A stretch of 64,000 nucleotides of DNA from Bizionia paragorgiae (GTDB taxonomy: Bacteria > Bacteroidota > Bacteroidia > Flavobacteriales > Flavobacteriaceae). The stretch spans positions 1-64,000 of the forward strand of contig NZ_FNQK01000015.1 of the NCBI RefSeq assembly GCF_900107625.1. Direction: 5' to 3'. Each line of letters starts with the position of its first letter. Position 1 is the first letter of the stretch. Below the pieces are notes generated by a model. That model did no database searches. It was not told the origin of the DNA and saw only the letters and a list, made by a program, of their open reading frames with translations. Positions 19,039 to 27,481 of the stretch are shown here, piece by piece. Both the position numbers and the translations under genes were made by a program.

Positions 19039-19112
19039 GTAACAAAAAGAAGTCTTTCTACGTATAACTATCGATAGCAAATTATTCACGCAGTAAAATC
19101 ACTTTATTTTAG

Positions 19113-19976
19113 ATGAGACAACTTAAAATTACCAAGCAGGTAACCAATAGGGAGACCGCTTCATTAGATAAATATCTTCAAGAAATTGGAAAAGTTGACT
19201 TAATTACCGCAGACGAAGAAGTAGAATTAGCACAACGCATCAAGGCAGGTGATCAGATCGCTCTTGAAAAGTTGACTAAGGCTAACTTGCGTTTCGTTGT
19301 ATCGGTAGCTAAGCAATACCAAAATCAAGGATTAACTTTACCAGATTTAATTAATGAAGGTAATTTAGGTTTAATTAAAGCCGCACAACGTTTCGATGAA
19401 ACGCGTGGGTTTAAATTTATCTCTTATGCTGTTTGGTGGATTAGACAATCTATTTTACAAGCCTTAGCCGAACAATCTCGTATTGTGCGTTTACCGCTTA
19501 ATAAAATTGGATCGATTAATAAAATCAACAAAACCTTTGCATTCTTAGAGCAAGCACATGAGCGTCCGCCAAGTGCAGAAGAAATTGCAAAAGAATTGGA
19601 TATGACTATTAACGACGTTAAAGAATCGATGAAGAATTCTGGACGCCACGTTAGTATGGATGCACCATTAGTAGAAGGTGAAGACTCTAACCTTTACGAC
19701 GTACTAAACTCTGGTGAATCTCCAAATCCAGACCGCGAATTATTACATGAATCGTTACGTACTGAAATTGAAAGAGCGCTTGAAACACTAACACCTCGTG
19801 AAGCTGATGTTATCAGACTATACTTTGGTTTAGGTAACCAACACCCAATGACACTGGAAGAAATTGGAGAAACTTTCGATTTAACAAGAGAACGTGTTAG
19901 ACAAATTAAAGAAAAAGCAATACGCAGACTGAAACATACGTCTCGCAGTAAAATATTAAAAACATACTTAGGATAA
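19113..19976 (+). CDS. rpoD: Primary sigma factor RpoD/SigA
   Basis: Housekeeping sigma-70 factor, 287 residues, the compact Bacteroidota form lacking region 1.1 and the long non-conserved insert. Region 1.2 is [19 protein letters not shown] (residues 24-42). Region 2 follows with [20 protein letters not shown] and [10 protein letters not shown], then region 3. Region 4.2 has the helix-turn-helix [19 protein letters not shown] near the C-terminus. This is the factor expected to read the TTG/TAnnTTTG promoters seen in this window. A good terminator follows. Confidence 0.95.
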   Translation: MRQLKITKQVTNRETASLDKYLQEIGKVDLITADEEVELAQRIKAGDQIALEKLTKANLRFVVSVAKQYQNQGLTLPDLINEGNLGLIKAAQRFDETRGFKFISYAVWWIRQSILQALAEQSRIVRLPLNKIGSINKINKTFAFLEQAHERPPSAEEIAKELDMTINDVKESMKNSGRHVSMDAPLVEGEDSNLYDVLNSGESPNPDRELLHESLRTEIERALETLTPREADVIRLYFGLGNQHPMTLEEIGETFDLTRERVRQIKEKAIRRLKHTSRSKILKTYLG

Positions 19977-20061
19977 GATACATCCTAAGAACCACAACAA
20001 ACAGTAAAATTTATTCACCTTGGTGAAAAAAGATAACTGTTCGTTTTTTGATTGATGAAAG

Positions 20062-20090
20062 AACCCACGGCTGATTACCGTGGGTTTATT
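20062..20090 (+). terminator. Terminator of the sigma factor gene
   Basis: AACCCACGG and CCGTGGGTT form a 9-bp stem with a 7-nt loop followed by a T-rich tract, about 85 bp after the stop. Confidence 0.85.
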
Positions 20091-20163
20091 TATTTAAATA
20101 AATTTAACACCATATTGTGTTAGTTTTCACGTGGATTACTATTATTTAATTAAAGATTAATCT

Positions 20164-20171
20164 TACATTTG
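20164..20171 (+). promoter_or_regulatory. -7 promoter element of the BLUF gene
   Basis: TACATTTG matches TAnnTTTG exactly, 36 bp before the ATG at 20207. No well-spaced TTG was found. Confidence 0.5.
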
Positions 20172-20206
20172 TTTGTTGTGAAAATTAAAGAGTATAGTAT
20201 AGATCT

Positions 20207-20626
20207 ATGATTAAAACCATTTGCTACAAGAGTCACCCACGAGGAAACCGTACTATTTTGGAAAATATGGCCTTGTTAGATGAATCCAAAAAAAGAAATG
20301 ACACTATCGGCGTTGTTGGCATATTGGTTGTTCATGAAGATGCCTTTTTACAAATTATAGAAGGGGAGTCTCAAAAAATTGACGATTTATTTAATAGTAT
20401 TCTAAAAGATAATAGACATAAGGATATTACAGTAATTCTCAACGAACCTATAAAGGAATACACCTTTAATAGCTTTGAAGTCGATTATTCTGTGCTTCAG
20501 AATATAGACTCTTTGTACGCTTTACAAGAGTATGTTAACCACTTGGAAGTTAACAAAAAAGAGCACAGTGATGTATTTTCAAATTTTTTAGCTAATCTGC
20601 TTAAAGAACATTCAGAAATATCATAA
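20207..20626 (+). CDS. BLUF-domain blue-light photoreceptor
   Basis: A 139-residue stand-alone flavin (FAD) photoreceptor. The BLUF residues line up with AppA at exact spacing: photoactive Tyr7, FAD-binding Asn31, Gln49 within FLQIIEGE, and the Arg70-His71 pair in the DNRH motif. The equivalent of the AppA semi-conserved Trp appears absent (the segment reads FNSFEVDY). After about residue 95 there is a short helical cap and no output domain, so signalling must go through a protein partner. It has its own promoter element and lies between sigA and rpe, neither of which is an obvious partner. Confidence 0.92.
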   Translation: MIKTICYKSHPRGNRTILENMALLDESKKRNDTIGVVGILVVHEDAFLQIIEGESQKIDDLFNSILKDNRHKDITVILNEPIKEYTFNSFEVDYSVLQNIDSLYALQEYVNHLEVNKKEHSDVFSNFLANLLKEHSEIS

Positions 20627-20655
20627 TTTTGTAAAACAACAACTCAACAAAAATT

Positions 20656-21318
20656 ATGTCTTCAAAATTAATTGCTCCCTCTGTATTAGCTGCAGATTTC
20701 GGAAATTTACAACGCGATATAGAAATGATTAACTCTAGTGATGCCGATTGGTTTCACATTGATATTATGGACGGTGTTTTCGTGCCTAATATTTCTTACG
20801 GTATGCCCGTTTTAAAAGCGATTACTAAACACGCTACCAAAACAATAGATGTTCACTTAATGATTGTCGATCCAGATCGCTATATCAAATCATTTGCCGA
20901 TTTAGGGAGTGATATTCTTACGGTACATTATGAAGCTTGTACGCATTTACACAGAACGATACAAGCTATAAAGGATGCTGGAATGAAGGCGGGAGTAGCT
21001 CTTAATCCACATACTAATATTAACGTCTTAGAAGACACGATTAACGCTATTGATTTGGTATTGGTTATGAGTGTGAATCCTGGTTTTGGCGGACAAAGTT
21101 TTATTGAAAACACGTTTAATAAAGTTAAGGATCTAAAAAAACTAATTGAAAGAAAAAACGCAAAAACACTAATAGAAGTCGATGGTGGTGTAACTAACAA
21201 AAATGCTAAACAATTAGTAGATGCCGGTGCCGATGCACTTGTGGCTGGATCTTATGTGTTTAAAAGTGATAATCCAACGTCCACGATAAAAGACTTGAAA
21301 GATTTGGTTAATAATTAA
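20656..21318 (+). CDS. rpe: Ribulose-phosphate 3-epimerase
   Basis: Pentose phosphate pathway TIM-barrel enzyme interconverting ribulose 5-phosphate and xylulose 5-phosphate. The 220-residue protein contains the family signatures: the N-terminal APSVLAADFGNL, metal/catalytic segment WFHIDIMDGVFVPN, HLMIVDP, MSVNPGFGGQSFI (phosphate loop) and EVDGGVTNKNA. A TAATTTTG element (20624-20631) overlaps the end of the BLUF gene, so it can be transcribed on its own. Followed by a clear terminator. Confidence 0.96.
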   Translation: MSSKLIAPSVLAADFGNLQRDIEMINSSDADWFHIDIMDGVFVPNISYGMPVLKAITKHATKTIDVHLMIVDPDRYIKSFADLGSDILTVHYEACTHLHRTIQAIKDAGMKAGVALNPHTNINVLEDTINAIDLVLVMSVNPGFGGQSFIENTFNKVKDLKKLIERKNAKTLIEVDGGVTNKNAKQLVDAGADALVAGSYVFKSDNPTSTIKDLKDLVNN

Positions 21319-21340
21319 CCAAACACCTTATATCAGAGTA

Positions 21341-21375
21341 AAAAGGCTTCAAGTAATTGAAGCCTTTTGTTTTTA
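21341..21375 (+). terminator. Terminator of rpe
   Basis: AAAAGGCTTCAA and TTGAAGCCTTTT form a perfect 12-bp stem around a 4-nt loop followed by GTTTTT, 22 bp after the stop. Confidence 0.93.
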
Positions 21376-21485
21376 AAATAGTGTTTGCTTTTATTCTCTT
21401 AGAAGTTTTGAGGTGTGTATTTTAATTTTTTCAATTGAAATAAATGCGAGGTTTTTGGCTTAGGTGTAGCTATTCATATAAGCTT

Positions 21486-21882
21486 TCATGTGGTATTTCT
21501 ATAAGTGGTAGTGTGTTTATTATAGTCGCGACGCGCTCCCAACTTCCATCTAAATAAAAGTCCGTAGCTAATCATTGTGTTCGATGTCGTTATATTGGTA
21601 TGTAGTTGCAGTCCGCATCAAAATCGTTTTCCAGTTTTCAAATGCTTATTGATATGCAGTACTAAGGCTTATTTAACAAGATGTGACTTATTATCTGGGT
21701 ATTCGTATTGAGTATAAGTAAATATTTCGCTTCCTTCTTCTGGGTAGCCAGGCCAAGGTGTTTTATTAGGTGTATTTAAGACTGCTAGTATCGGGAGCAT
21801 AAGAACCTAATAGGATAAACTTTTATCTTGTGTAGTCTTCCGCTGGTTGTAGGTATAAGTTCTAGAGTGAAGGGAAGTGAAT
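21486..21882 (-). pseudogene. Decayed 3' end of an outer-membrane protein gene
   Basis: Within the 620-bp gene-free interval, one minus-strand frame from about 21882 to the TGA at 21486-21488 reads as protein interrupted by stops. Pieces include SRTYTYNQRKTTQDKSLSY, NKTPWPGYPEEGSEIFTYTQ, YEYPDNKSHLVK and TMISYGLLFRWKLGARR. In-frame stops occur near 21808 (TAG), at 21669-21671 (TAA) and 21618-21620 (TGA); between the first two pieces a better reading (LLGSYAPDTSSLKYT) lies in another frame, suggesting a frameshift. The style is that of the C-terminal strands of a barrel protein. The 5' part is missing, cut off at the aminotransferase terminator. Confidence 0.55.
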
Positions 21883-21883
21883 T

Positions 21884-21914
21884 AAAAAAGCCACGGCGAA
21901 GTGCAGTGGCTTTA
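21884..21914 (-). terminator. Terminator of the aminotransferase gene
   Basis: On the minus strand AAAGCCAC and GTGGCTTT form an 8-bp stem with an 11-nt loop followed by TTTT, 25 bp past the aminotransferase stop. Confidence 0.8.
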
Positions 21915-21938
21915 ATGCTTTAAGAAGATGCTTAAAGC

Positions 21939-23129
21939 TTAGCTTAAAGCTTCTTTTATTCTTTTAATAGCTTCTATAATTTGTTCTTGAGAGGCAGCAT
22001 AAGAAATTCTAATACAGTCTGGGTTACCAAAAGCATCACCAGTAACTGTAGCAACTAGTGCTTCTTCTAATAAATACAATGAGAAGTCAGTAGCGTTATT
22101 TATCGTTTTCCCTCGTAATGTTTTTCCAAAGAACGCGGTTACGTTTGGAAACACATAAAAGGCACCTTCAGGAATGTTTGTTTTAAAACCTTCGATATCA
22201 TTTAATAAATCTAATACTAAATCACGACGGATTTTAAACTCATCAATCATATACTTCACTGAAGATGGTTCTGCGTTTAAAGCCGTAATTACAGCGCGTT
22301 GTGCAATACAGTTGGCACCACTAGTAATTTGCCCTTGCATTTTATTACACGCGCGAGCAATCCAATCTGGAGCACCAATATATCCAATTCTCCATCCTGT
22401 CATGGCAAAGGCTTTAGATACACCATTAACCGTAATAGTACGATCAAACATGCCTGGAATTCCAGCCATACTAGCATGTGCTTTTCCTGTGTAGTTTATA
22501 TGCTCGTAAATCTCATCAGAAACCACATAGAGATTCGGGTGTTTTAAAATCACTTCAGCAAGTGCTTCTAGTTCTTCTTTGCTATACAGTGAACCACTTG
22601 GGTTACACGGTGAGCTAAACCAAATCATTTTAGTTTGTGGTGTAATAGCAGCCTCTAATTGAGCGGCTGTCATTTTAAAGTCGTTATCTATTGTTGTTTT
22701 AACCTCTACAGGAGTCCCTTCGGCAAGCTTAACAATATCACTATAACTTACCCAATATGGGCAAGGTAAAATAACTTCATCACCTTTATTTAACATAACC
22801 ATTGCTATGTTGGCTAGAGACTGTTTAGCTCCTGTAGACACCACAATTTGTGGCAAGGTGTAACTTAAATTATTGTCTCTCTTAAACTTGGTGATTACAG
22901 CTTCTTTTAATTCAACATACCCATCTACTGGAGAATAGGAATTGTAGTTGTCATTAATAGCATCAATAGCAGCTTCCTTGATAAAATCGGGAGTGTTAAA
23001 ATCGGGTTCACCAAGGCTTAAACCAATAATATCTTTGCCTTCAGCTCTTAGTTCTCTGGCTTTTGCAGCCATGGCTAATGTAGCTGAAGTAGCCATGTTT
23101 AAAATACGTTCTGAAAGTTGTGTACTCAT
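21939..23129 (-). CDS. PLP-dependent aspartate/aromatic aminotransferase
   Basis: Class I aminotransferase, 396 residues, subgroup I-gamma (the thermophilic AspC type). It would transfer amino groups between aspartate (or related amino acids) and 2-oxoglutarate. Visible signatures: GLSLGEPDFNTPDFI (residues 39-53), VSTGAKQSLANIAMVML, SSPCNPSGSLYSKEEL, SDEIYEHI and the PLP-binding lysine in VSKAFAMTGWRIGYIGAP. The substrate range (Asp, prephenate or aromatic) cannot be decided from sequence. The desaturase gene lies 12 bp upstream on the same strand, so the two may share a transcript. Confidence 0.9.
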   Translation of the reverse strand: MSTQLSERILNMATSATLAMAAKARELRAEGKDIIGLSLGEPDFNTPDFIKEAAIDAINDNYNSYSPVDGYVELKEAVITKFKRDNNLSYTLPQIVVSTGAKQSLANIAMVMLNKGDEVILPCPYWVSYSDIVKLAEGTPVEVKTTIDNDFKMTAAQLEAAITPQTKMIWFSSPCNPSGSLYSKEELEALAEVILKHPNLYVVSDEIYEHINYTGKAHASMAGIPGMFDRTITVNGVSKAFAMTGWRIGYIGAPDWIARACNKMQGQITSGANCIAQRAVITALNAEPSSVKYMIDEFKIRRDLVLDLLNDIEGFKTNIPEGAFYVFPNVTAFFGKTLRGKTINNATDFSLYLLEEALVATVTGDAFGNPDCIRISYAASQEQIIEAIKRIKEALS

Positions 23130-23141
23130 TAAAATGTAAAA

Positions 23142-24242
23142 TTAAGCTTGTAGTGCCGGATTATTCCCCATTTCTTTTAAATATCTGAAATGAGCAATAA
23201 TAGCTTCACGTGTGGATTTATATTCGTTATAAGGTAAATTAAATTCTTTCGCTGTTTCCTTTACAATTTTAGCTATTTCATTATAGTGAATATGGCTAAT
23301 GTTAGGGAAGATATGGTGTTCTACTTGGTGATTTAAACCTCCTGTAAACCAGTTTACAATTTTATTGTTTGCTCCAAAATTTACAGTCGTTTTAAGCTGG
23401 TGAATAGCCCAAGTGTTTTTCATTGTACCATTTTCTTCAGGAAGTGGCATTTCTGCTTCTTCCATAACGTGTGCTAATTGAAAAACAACACTTAGTATTA
23501 AACCTGCAGTATAATGCATAACAAAGAAACCTAATAGAATTTTCCACCACGCCGCATCTAAAATTAGCATAGGTAAAATAATCCACATACTTAAATAAAT
23601 AAGTTTAGAGATTACCAACTTACTCCAGTTCCATACCGGATTAGGGAATTCACCGTAAGATAACTTACGCTTCATATAACGTCTCATTTGTTGGATATCG
23701 GTAGTAATAGCCCAGTTAATAGTTAATAAACCGTATAATAATACAGAGTAGTAGTGTTGAAATTTATGGTGCTTTCTCCATTCAGAATGCTTTGTGAAAC
23801 GCAATATACGCCCCGCTTCTAAATCTTCATCATGCCCATGAATATTGGTATACGTATGGTGTAAAACATTGTGCTGAACTTGCCAGTTATACACGTTACC
23901 TGCAAGGATGTAAATGCTACTTCCCATAATACGATTTACCCATTCTTTATTAGAAAAGGAACCATGGTTACCATCGTGCATAACATTCATACCAACACCG
24001 GCCATTCCAATTCCCATAACAACCGTTAGTAGTAATTGCCCCCAGCCAGGAAGGTTTAGTGTTAATATTAAGAAATAAGGGACTAAAAATATCGAAAACA
24101 TAATGATGGTTTTCAACCATAATTTCCAATTTCCAGTACGTTTTATATTATTGTCTTTAAAATAAGAATTTACTCGTTTGTTAAGTGTGCGGAAGAATTT
24201 CGCTGGATCAGTTCTCGAAAAGGATAGTGATTGCTCTGTCAT
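23142..24242 (-). CDS. Membrane fatty acid desaturase (acyl-CoA/linoleoyl-type)
   Basis: Integral membrane di-iron desaturase, 366 residues, which introduces a double bond into acyl chains and so adjusts membrane fluidity. The three histidine boxes are intact: HDGNHGSF near residue 88, HNVLHHTYT near 125, and QVEHHIFP near 306. Two pairs of hydrophobic helices surround them. The form lacks a cytochrome b5 domain and resembles bacterial front-end/linoleoyl-CoA desaturases. A minus-strand -7 element TATCTTTG (plus-strand 24298-24305) lies 56 bp upstream of the ATG. Confidence 0.9.
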   Translation of the reverse strand: MTEQSLSFSRTDPAKFFRTLNKRVNSYFKDNNIKRTGNWKLWLKTIIMFSIFLVPYFLILTLNLPGWGQLLLTVVMGIGMAGVGMNVMHDGNHGSFSNKEWVNRIMGSSIYILAGNVYNWQVQHNVLHHTYTNIHGHDEDLEAGRILRFTKHSEWRKHHKFQHYYSVLLYGLLTINWAITTDIQQMRRYMKRKLSYGEFPNPVWNWSKLVISKLIYLSMWIILPMLILDAAWWKILLGFFVMHYTAGLILSVVFQLAHVMEEAEMPLPEENGTMKNTWAIHQLKTTVNFGANNKIVNWFTGGLNHQVEHHIFPNISHIHYNEIAKIVKETAKEFNLPYNEYKSTREAIIAHFRYLKEMGNNPALQA

Positions 24243-24385
24243 AATTTAATTGTATTTAATAAGATAACGCACAAAACGTGCCAATCATATTTGGCCTCAA
24301 AGATAATTAATAAAGGTGGTTAACTAATATACAAAATCATAAATTTATGAGTTTAAAATGTATATTTTTGCAATAAAATTTATCT

Positions 24386-25015
24386 ATGGAGCTTATTTTA
24401 AAATATTTCCCTGACCTTACTCAGGATCAAATAAATAAATTCACAAAGCTTGAAGAGCTTTATAAAGACTGGAATTTAAAGATAAATGTGGTGTCCCGTA
24501 AAGATATAGATGAGCTGTATTTACGCCATGTTTTACATTCTTTAGCGATTGCGAAAGTGATTCAGTTTGAAGACGGTTCGAAAATTATGGATGTGGGTAC
24601 TGGAGGGGGATTCCCTGGAATACCATTAGCGATTTTATTTCCAGAATGCTCATTTCATTTGGTAGATAGTATTGCTAAAAAATTAAAAGTAGTGAATGAA
24701 GTGGTGGAAGGTCTCGGACTTGAAAATGTGAGAACAACCCACTCTCGAGTAGAAGAAATAAAAGAGACTTACGACTTTATTGTGAGCCGCGCCGTGGCGG
24801 CTATGCCAACTTTTGTACATTGGATTAAAGGAAAAGTAGCAAAAGATCAAAAGCACACACTTAAAAATGGCGTGATTTATTTAAAAGGTGGCGATTTGGA
24901 TGACGAGTTAAAAGACTATAGAACGGCAACTATTTATAATATCTCCGATTACTATACAGAAGCATTTTATGAAACTAAAAAAGTAGTACACCTCCCTATT
25001 AAGTGGAGAGGTTGA
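24386..25015 (+). CDS. rsmG: 16S rRNA m7G527 methyltransferase RsmG (GidB)
   Basis: SAM-dependent methyltransferase for G527 of 16S rRNA, 209 residues. The SAM site IMDVGTGGGFPGIPLAILFP is at about residues 68-87 and VSRAVAAMPTFVHWIK near 134 is the family's conserved helix. An N-terminal helical segment contains LYKDWNLKINVVSRKD, typical of GidB. Loss of RsmG gives low-level streptomycin resistance in other bacteria. A TATTTTTG element lies at 24363-24370, just upstream. A strong palindromic terminator follows. Confidence 0.95.
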   Translation: MELILKYFPDLTQDQINKFTKLEELYKDWNLKINVVSRKDIDELYLRHVLHSLAIAKVIQFEDGSKIMDVGTGGGFPGIPLAILFPECSFHLVDSIAKKLKVVNEVVEGLGLENVRTTHSRVEEIKETYDFIVSRAVAAMPTFVHWIKGKVAKDQKHTLKNGVIYLKGGDLDDELKDYRTATIYNISDYYTEAFYETKKVVHLPIKWRG

Positions 25016-25034
25016 TTTTATAGTTAAAGATAAA

Positions 25035-25067
25035 TAAAAAAGGCTTCTTATTAAGAAGCCTTTTTTA
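25035..25067. terminator. Bidirectional terminator between rsmG and the DUF6029 gene
   Basis: AAAAAAGGCTTCTTA and its complement TAAGAAGCCTTTTTT form a near-continuous palindrome with A- and T-runs on both sides, positioned between two convergent genes. Confidence 0.92.
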
Positions 25068-25084
25068 TTTACTAGTGTATGTTT

Positions 25085-26875
25085 TTAAAAGGAAGTCGCT
25101 AGATTTAAAGTAACACCGGTGTTTTTGCTAACTGGTCTACAGACCCCTCCCACACAAATCAATCCACCTCTTTGTCTACCGTAATTTAGAGATACTCTAG
25201 TAGCACCCTTGGTGAAACTACCACCCATATTAAAGAAATGAATTTTTGAATTTTCAATAAAAGGACTGTCTTCATAATTGTATGAATCATTGAAATAAAC
25301 GCCTAATTTCGAGTTCAAAAAATACTCAACGGTGCCTCCCACCCAATTCCTTGCGTCATCATTGGTTGATAAATGTTGCGCTTCTAACCTTACAGATTTT
25401 CCATTGCCAAATTTATAGGTTCCTTCTGCAATTCCAATCCAAGCATCTACTTTTGCACCATTTGCTTCTACCAAATAATCTGAATTGTAATGCAAATCTA
25501 TGAGTGTAAATATAGAACTGAAATTCTTTGTCCATTTTTTATTAATCTCTAAGTTGAATTCTGAATATATCTTATTTTTAAAATTTAAAAAATCGCTTTC
25601 ATAAGTAAGGTTGTCACTACTAAAATAGGGCATGCCATCTTGATCAGTAACATCAACATTTAAAGCGGCCCAATAAGCTAAATTAGCTGATATTTTAGTT
25701 CCGTACTTCCCTCCCAATAATGAGCCTTTTTTAATTTTATAAAACACATCTATTTGGTTACCTATTTCTCCCGCTTTTACTCGAGGAGTTTCATAATTTT
25801 CAACATATAATCCAGGTTGAGCTTGATAGATGTAAATGTTTGCAAGCGTGTAATCATGTTGCTTGGTTAAAGCAGGTAAGTAGTTAAGTGTGGCTCTGTT
25901 TGTAGGATTGTTAATTAGATTTCTGTCTTCCCTTTGAGAGTGAAAACTCATGTTTTCTAGTCTTCTAAAGGTGTAGTTTAAACCAAATCCTTTTGCGGAA
26001 TATCCTAAATTAAATAATAAGGCATTTCCATCAAATAGTTTGTTTTCTGAAAAGGAAACTTTGTCCGGTCTGATGTTGTTGAGTCTAACATCTTTTTCTT
26101 TGGTAATGTACTCTATATTCGTATAGATGTCTTTAAACGAAAGGCCTAAGCGGGCAGAGTACGCTCCGACACTTTCTGGAATAGCTACTTTGTTAATGTC
26201 TAAACTTGTGCTTTCAAAATCCTCTTTTCTATTAACATAACTTAGGCCCATGCTAAATTGATCAAAGAATTTGGAGTCTATTAATTCGCCTATATTTAAT
26301 TCTGCATTAAATGCCATAATGTCTGAGTTTGATACATCAAAGCCTCTTCTTTGGTTTCCGTAGAGCCCTGTAACTTCTAAAAAGTTAAAAGGAGTATATT
26401 TAACACGTCCTCCTCGAATAGAATTGTTGAGTCCTAAAGCTCTATCCTCCCATGCTCGAAGAATTAATCCGCTTCCAAATTGTTCATAAAAGTATCCCGC
26501 AGTGGCATCTACCTTGTTTGTTCTATAGTTTATGTAATATTGAGCTAGTCCTACTTCGCGGTCTAGTTCTTTGTCATAGTTTAACAGTGCCTGAGGGGCG
26601 TAACTTTCTACCTGAACTCCCGCTGAAAAATTACTTAAGAAATAGTAATTTAGTTTTAAATAACTATTAGCTCTAAGATGTTCTTCTTCTTCAAATTGTC
26701 CGGTTTCTTTATCATTTAGATACCATTGTGCATTACTTTCAAAACTCCCTGTTAAATTATTAAAAAACTTATTAAAAGTGGTTGTTGACGTTGTAGTACT
26801 ATCAATGTTTTCTTGACTAAATAATAGTGTAGGTAATAGTAGGCATCCTAGTAATAAATTAATAGTGCTTTTCAT
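25085..26875 (-). CDS. DUF6029-type outer-membrane beta-barrel protein
   Basis: A 596-residue protein with a signal peptide (cleavage near residue 21, LLFSQ). The rest is alternating amphipathic strands with aromatic ends, as in a large outer-membrane barrel. The N-terminal part includes AQWYLNDKETGQFEEEEHLR and SYAPQALLNYDKELDREVGL. I recognise the general look of DUF6029 proteins of flavobacteria, which have no established function. A CVGGVC pair near the C-terminus could form a disulfide, which is notable because a TlpA thioredoxin is encoded 53 bp upstream on the same strand and an Omp28-like CxxC protein beyond that. Confidence 0.75.
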   Translation of the reverse strand: MKSTINLLLGCLLLPTLLFSQENIDSTTTSTTTFNKFFNNLTGSFESNAQWYLNDKETGQFEEEEHLRANSYLKLNYYFLSNFSAGVQVESYAPQALLNYDKELDREVGLAQYYINYRTNKVDATAGYFYEQFGSGLILRAWEDRALGLNNSIRGGRVKYTPFNFLEVTGLYGNQRRGFDVSNSDIMAFNAELNIGELIDSKFFDQFSMGLSYVNRKEDFESTSLDINKVAIPESVGAYSARLGLSFKDIYTNIEYITKEKDVRLNNIRPDKVSFSENKLFDGNALLFNLGYSAKGFGLNYTFRRLENMSFHSQREDRNLINNPTNRATLNYLPALTKQHDYTLANIYIYQAQPGLYVENYETPRVKAGEIGNQIDVFYKIKKGSLLGGKYGTKISANLAYWAALNVDVTDQDGMPYFSSDNLTYESDFLNFKNKIYSEFNLEINKKWTKNFSSIFTLIDLHYNSDYLVEANGAKVDAWIGIAEGTYKFGNGKSVRLEAQHLSTNDDARNWVGGTVEYFLNSKLGVYFNDSYNYEDSPFIENSKIHFFNMGGSFTKGATRVSLNYGRQRGGLICVGGVCRPVSKNTGVTLNLATSF

Positions 26876-26928
26876 TTTGGGTAATTAGTTATTGGTTGGT
26901 ATAGTTAGTCACTCCGTGAAGAGTAATT

Positions 26929-27408
26929 TTAGATATGTTTTTTCAACTCTTTATATAGAGCGTCTTCAGCTCCGGGAGTGTATCCGGAATGACGAAATAC
27001 AATCTCTCCGTTTTTAACTATTAGTGTCAATGGTACAGTGGCAATATTTAAAGCTCTTTTTAAATCGTTATTAGTATCAAGTAATATAGTGTAGTCCCAA
27101 TCTTTCCCATTTACCAAAGGTTTTACTCTGTTTACAGTTCTAGAGTCATCTATGGATACCGCAACTAACTGAACATTTGTTTCGTCTTGCCAGTCTTGAT
27201 AGACATCATTAATAGCATCTAATTCATTTTTACAAGGTACGCACCACGTAGCCCAAAGGGATACAATTACTAAGTCGTTTTTAGCAGTAAACTCGGCTAG
27301 GCTAGTTGTTTTTCCGTCTAAGGTTTTGATGGCGGTGCCTAAAGCTTGCTCTTGAGAATATATAAATGAAGATGTTAATAATATAATTATTAGTAATGTT
27401 TTTTTCAT
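26929..27408 (-). CDS. TlpA-like thioredoxin-fold lipo/periplasmic protein
   Basis: A 159-residue secreted thiol-disulfide protein. The chosen ATG at 27408 gives a clean signal peptide (MKKTLLIIILLTSSFIYSQ); an open frame continues upstream to 27801 but overlaps the divergent gene and has unrelated composition. The active site is WATWCVPCKNEL near residue 57 (a CVPC redox centre), followed by the AhpC/TSA-like SIDDSRTV and cis-proline ATVPLTLIVKNG. It could reduce or isomerise disulfides in periplasmic proteins. It lies upstream of the DUF6029 gene in the same direction, with a 73-bp divergent promoter region shared with the Omp28-like gene. Confidence 0.88.
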   Translation of the reverse strand: MKKTLLIIILLTSSFIYSQEQALGTAIKTLDGKTTSLAEFTAKNDLVIVSLWATWCVPCKNELDAINDVYQDWQDETNVQLVAVSIDDSRTVNRVKPLVNGKDWDYTILLDTNNDLKRALNIATVPLTLIVKNGEIVFRHSGYTPGAEDALYKELKKHI

Positions 27409-27481
27409 AATTCTTAGTTTTAATAAAAGATTTTTGTCGAATTGTGTTATATTCGGCAAAATAACCAAATATAATATCATA

